This document shows, in pieces, positions 17,369-20,185 of a stretch of DNA of 20,185 nucleotides. The position numbers and the translations under genes were made by a program. Position 1 is the first letter of the stretch. Each line of letters opens with the position of its first letter. The stretch lies in NCBI GenBank assembly GCA_000482145.1, contig AUXH01000356.1:1-20185 (forward strand), given 5' to 3'. This stretch comes from Strigomonas culicis. Taxonomy: Eukaryota > Euglenozoa > Kinetoplastea > Trypanosomatida > Trypanosomatidae. A model generated the notes under the pieces. It worked only from the letters and a program-made list of their open reading frames with translations. It made no database searches and had not been told where the DNA came from.

Positions 17369-20005
17369 TTACATGACGCTACAGTTCGACTCGTCGTCAT
17401 GTCTCGTACCTGCTGTGTTGTTCCCAAAGCCCCTCAGATCGGCTTTACTGTTGCATCGCTGTACGCGGCCGTCTGGTCTGGTGGCAGCACCGACCGCGTT
17501 CTTCTTCGGATGAGGTGCGGTGGTGGCCGTTGCTGTTGTTGTTGTTGTTGTTGTCGGGGTGGTGGTGGTGTCTGGTCTCCGCCTTACCGCCGAAGCCGCC
17601 GGGGTGGTGGAGGTGGAAGACGAGAGAGAGGAGGGGAGAGAGTACGGCTGCTGCTGCTGCCGGTCCACCACCGCCGCCGTCCTGTTCCGCCGCTTTCGAT
17701 CAAAAAACTGCACGTTGCTGTAATCGAGTGCGTTCTTGACATAGTGTGGCGCGGCGGCCTCTCGGCGCACCAGCGACCGCGGGGGCGGCGCGCTGCCGCG
17801 GCTGCTGGTGCTGCGGTTGTGGGATGTCTCCGCGTCTGCCGCTTCGGCCGTCGCCGGATTCTCCTGCTGCTGCCGCTCCAACAGCTTGACGCGCTGCATG
17901 ACGTGGATGGACAGCAGTGTCTGCGTGAAGACGTGAAGGACGTTGTTGTTGTTCGTGTTGCGAATCAAGTTCGGGCGGAAGTGTGCGTGGCGAAGGGTGT
18001 CGAACGTCGTGTGCGTGTTGCGGTCCGTCGCGGCGGTGAAGAAGAGCCGCAGATCGAGTGAATCCGCAACCGTTTCCGCCTTCTCCATCTCCTTCTTCAC
18101 CTTCGCCACCCGCTCCTGCCAATCCAGCAGGTTTTGCGCGTCGCGTGGGAGCCGCTTTGCATGAGCGGGTAGGGGGTTGGCCTGATGCCGCCGGAGGTCC
18201 GCCTCCTCCAGCTGCTTGTACAGCAGATCTATCTTGTTGCCCACAAGGACGTAGACACAGTCATCCTCCTCTGCTGCTGCTGCCGGCCGCCGCTCGCCGT
18301 CCGCCCGGTGCCGCGCGTTGGTTTGATCAAATTGGTGGATGTTGTTCTTCACCTTGGACAGCCACTGGGGGATGTTGTACAGCGTGCTCGGACGCGTGAC
18401 GTCGTAGACCAAAATCACCCCGACCACGTTGTGAAAAAAGCCCTTCTTGAGCTCGAACATTTTCTGTCGGTGCTCCTCCCCCTCTTCCATCGTCGCGTAC
18501 ATCGTGGCGGTGGCGCCATGCGCCGCCCTGGCGTAGCTATCCCCGTGGACGGACGCCGCATCCGCATCGAGCGCGCTGCCCGTTTCGCTCCCGCTCTCCG
18601 ACCCCAACGCCATGGTGTCGTAGCTGTCGAACACTGCCTCACTGTCCGCCGCGTAGTCCCACAGCTGAATGGTGACCGACTCGGCGCTGCTCTGCGTGGG
18701 GTTGGGATGGTCGCCGGGGGCCTGTGGCGGCGGCGAGCCGAGGGCGGTTGCGAGGCAGACCTCCCTTGTGCAGAACGAAAGCCCATGGGATGTGTTGTTG
18801 AACGCCTCGTCGTAGTACGTGGGCACCACCACATCCGTCCAGAATGCCTCTTCATCCATCGCCTCCTTCGCCCCCCGATCCTCCCCGCGCCCCGCTGCGG
18901 TCCCCGGCTTGCCTCGTTGCGCTCGCTCTTGCCTCTTCATCTTTTCCCGGCGGCGCCACACGCGGTAGTCGTCGAGGACGGACACGAGGTGATCCTTGCG
19001 ATTCGAGTAGCAGTACGTGTTCAGCAGAGTTGTCTTGCCCACGCCACGGTCGCCGACGATCAGTATTTTGTAAAACGGCAAAAAACCGTTCTGCGAGGAG
19101 AGCGACAGCGTCTGCGGCGCGTACGAAAACAGCAGGACTAGATTATTGATGTTCCGCTTCCTTTGGTTGTGGGCCTCCAAGCGTAACTTCTCCACTTTCA
19201 TGCGATGCTGAAGGGCTGCTGCTGCTGCGGCGGTGTTCTTGTTGTTGTTGTTCACTGGTCCACCTCGCTTCTCCTTGTCGTGCTCCTCCTCCTCGGAGGA
19301 GGGGCTGTTTGCGTCTGCCTCGTTATTATCCGTCGAGTTGAAGAAGGGCGGCAGCGCGAAGGAGGTGCGACCGACCCGCACACCCGAGAGTGGATGCACT
19401 CCCTCCGTCGCGGGAGCATCCGGATGCATCGGGTTTGTCAGCTGCGTGTCATGGCTATCGGAGTTCGACGGCTGCTGCAACTCAGAGAGTAAGTCTGCGC
19501 GTGCGTGGCGCGGGTGCCGCGTGGCGCTGCTGCTGCTGGCGGCGCTGCGCGGATGGCTGCTGCCGTCCTCCACCGTGTCCTGCACGAACAGCATCGGCGG
19601 CGTGTCGTCGACCGTGTGCGTGGGCGCGGTCGCAACGGCAGCGACACTGCATAAGGACAGAGTTTCACTTTCTTTTCGCACATCGTCCGCGAGGCGCAGC
19701 GGCGGCGGCGGCGACGGCGACGGCGTGTCGCCGCGGGCGGAGATGGCGGCGGCCGCGGCCGCCATCGTTGTCGTCGCCGCCGCGCTGCCGCTCCGCAGCG
19801 CCATCGTCTGCGGCAGGAGAAACAACGTGTCGTGCTCGTTCTTCAGAAAGCTCAGCGCGCGGTAGCGGGCGGCGGGGTTGGTGACGCTCGCCGTGCCGAA
19901 GCTGACCGTTGTATTGTTGCCCGTCAGGCTCGCGATGGGGTCGACCGGCGGCGACGTGGCGAAAGCGGACGCGGCGGTAACGGCCGCCGCCACGGTGGGG
20001 CTCAT
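17369..20005 (-). CDS. Atypical Ras-superfamily GTPase with long N-terminal extension and CaaX box (878 aa from this ATG)
   Basis: Predicted small-GTPase-like protein. The G1 loop is G318-D-R-G-V-G-K324-T325, switch I holds V-P-T396, G3 is L-W-D450-Y-A-A-D-S-E, and G4 is N590-K-I-D593. G5 is probably T657-A-A. The strand V-G-V-I-L-V-Y-D-V-T before G4 is Rab/Ras-like. The core is split by insertions: about 50 residues rich in Lys, Arg and Gly before switch I, about 40 before G3, about 60 rich in Ser, Asp and Gly after G3, and others before and after G4. Ras positions Gly12, Gly60 and Gln61 align with Arg320, Ala453 and Asp454, so normal hydrolysis is doubtful (inference). The first 300 residues are low-complexity. 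The protein ends C-S-V-M, a CaaX prenylation box implying membrane attachment. The ATG at 20005 is the first in frame, but GC-rich coding-like DNA continues upstream, so the true start may be earlier. No specific known family member is recognised. Confidence 0.85.
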   Translation of the reverse strand: MSPTVAAAVTAASAFATSPPVDPIASLTGNNTTVSFGTASVTNPAARYRALSFLKNEHDTLFLLPQTMALRSGSAAATTTMAAAAAAISARGDTPSPSPPPPLRLADDVRKESETLSLCSVAAVATAPTHTVDDTPPMLFVQDTVEDGSSHPRSAASSSSATRHPRHARADLLSELQQPSNSDSHDTQLTNPMHPDAPATEGVHPLSGVRVGRTSFALPPFFNSTDNNEADANSPSSEEEEHDKEKRGGPVNNNNKNTAAAAAALQHRMKVEKLRLEAHNQRKRNINNLVLLFSYAPQTLSLSSQNGFLPFYKILIVGDRGVGKTTLLNTYCYSNRKDHLVSVLDDYRVWRRREKMKRQERAQRGKPGTAAGRGEDRGAKEAMDEEAFWTDVVVPTYYDEAFNNTSHGLSFCTREVCLATALGSPPPQAPGDHPNPTQSSAESVTIQLWDYAADSEAVFDSYDTMALGSESGSETGSALDADAASVHGDSYARAAHGATATMYATMEEGEEHRQKMFELKKGFFHNVVGVILVYDVTRPSTLYNIPQWLSKVKNNIHQFDQTNARHRADGERRPAAAAEEDDCVYVLVGNKIDLLYKQLEEADLRRHQANPLPAHAKRLPRDAQNLLDWQERVAKVKKEMEKAETVADSLDLRLFFTAATDRNTHTTFDTLRHAHFRPNLIRNTNNNNVLHVFTQTLLSIHVMQRVKLLERQQQENPATAEAADAETSHNRSTSSRGSAPPPRSLVRREAAAPHYVKNALDYSNVQFFDRKRRNRTAAVVDRQQQQPYSLPSSLSSSTSTTPAASAVRRRPDTTTTPTTTTTTTATATTAPHPKKNAVGAATRPDGRVQRCNSKADLRGFGNNTAGTRHDDESNCSVM

Positions 20006-20172
20006 GGCAACGCTGAACAGTAGTGGGTCCACCGCCTCCACCGCGGGGGGCGGCAAAGGCGTCGGCGGACAAAAAGGAAACTCACCCGTCGCGGCCGCCT
20101 CCGCTCCTCGTGCTCGCCCCTCCGACCGGGCGGGCTCTTACCGAAGGCGATGAAGGGCGGTGCATCACTCAT
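20002..20172 (-). other. Short ORF upstream of the GTPase, possible frameshifted N-terminus
   Basis: An ATG at 20172 opens a 56-codon frame beginning M-S-D-A-P-P-F-I-A-F-G-K-S that ends at a TGA overlapping the GTPase ATG. After about 16 residues this frame turns into Arg-rich, out-of-frame-looking sequence. Over the same DNA the GTPase frame is open from just after a TAA at 20138-20140 and reads plausible protein (for example G-E-F-P-F-C-P-P-T-P). The region is GC-rich and lacks the AT-rich, pyrimidine-tract character of leaders elsewhere in this window. A single indel between about 20110 and 20138 would join the two frames. Alternatives are a short upstream ORF or a genuine leader. Confidence 0.4.
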
Positions 20173-20185
20173 ACTATTGTTATAC

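Noticed and set aside
18185..19141. Plus-strand open frame of 318 codons
   Set aside because: Antisense to the GTPase domain; Arg/Val/Leu-rich shadow without recognisable motifs.
20130..20145. GTAAGA at the GTPase N-terminus as a splice donor of a cis-intron
   Set aside because: Cis-introns are very rare in trypanosomatids, and no matching pyrimidine tract and AG follows before the GTPase ATG. A frameshift or short upstream ORF is simpler.
1..20185. Introns, tRNA or snoRNA genes, transposons and CRISPR-like arrays
   Set aside because: I found no cloverleaf, no retrotransposon or transposase coding remnants, and no spaced repeats. The only repeats are simple microsatellites and paralogous elongases.

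Overview
The window looks like nuclear DNA of a trypanosomatid protist (Kinetoplastea, Trypanosomatidae). All seven convincing genes are intronless, lie on the minus strand and are read right to left as one directional cluster. That is the layout of polycistronic transcription with spliced-leader trans-splicing. Most starts are preceded by a pyrimidine tract and a downstream AG on the sense strand. GC-rich genes are separated by AT-rich spacers full of homopolymers and microsatellites. Stop codons TAA, TAG and TGA all end genes, so the standard code applies. The species cannot be fixed from the sequence. Long AT-rich spacers and Asn/Gln/Ser tracts argue against a typical Leishmania.

Reading in transcription order: (1) 20005-17369, an atypical Ras-superfamily GTPase with a long N-terminal extension, large insertions in the G domain, lost catalytic residues and a C-terminal CaaX box. 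Its N-terminus may continue upstream through a frameshift. (2) 16965-11248, a protein of about 1905 residues with CxxC pairs, Gln/Asn/Ser tracts, acidic-serine patches and a basic tail. I do not recognise its family. (3) to (7) Five tandem ELO-family fatty acid elongases at 10687-9674, 8832-7864, 6136-5111, 4125-3226 and 1606-773.

The first four elongases carry the canonical H-x-x-H-H box. The fifth is a divergent paralogue with Ser in place of the first His. ELO enzymes condense malonyl-CoA with acyl-CoA at the ER. In Trypanosoma brucei a set of ELOs makes fatty acids de novo instead of a type I synthase. This array is therefore probably the organism's modular elongation pathway, with chain-length specificities divided among paralogues. 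The sequence does not show which chain length each one handles.

The spacers (about 0.4 to 1.7 kb) hold no recognisable protein or RNA genes. They contain TA, CA, CT/GA, TTA/TAA and AAC microsatellites, candidate trans-splice acceptors, two acceptors with no gene behind them, an inverted GA/CT pair and one G-run cluster.
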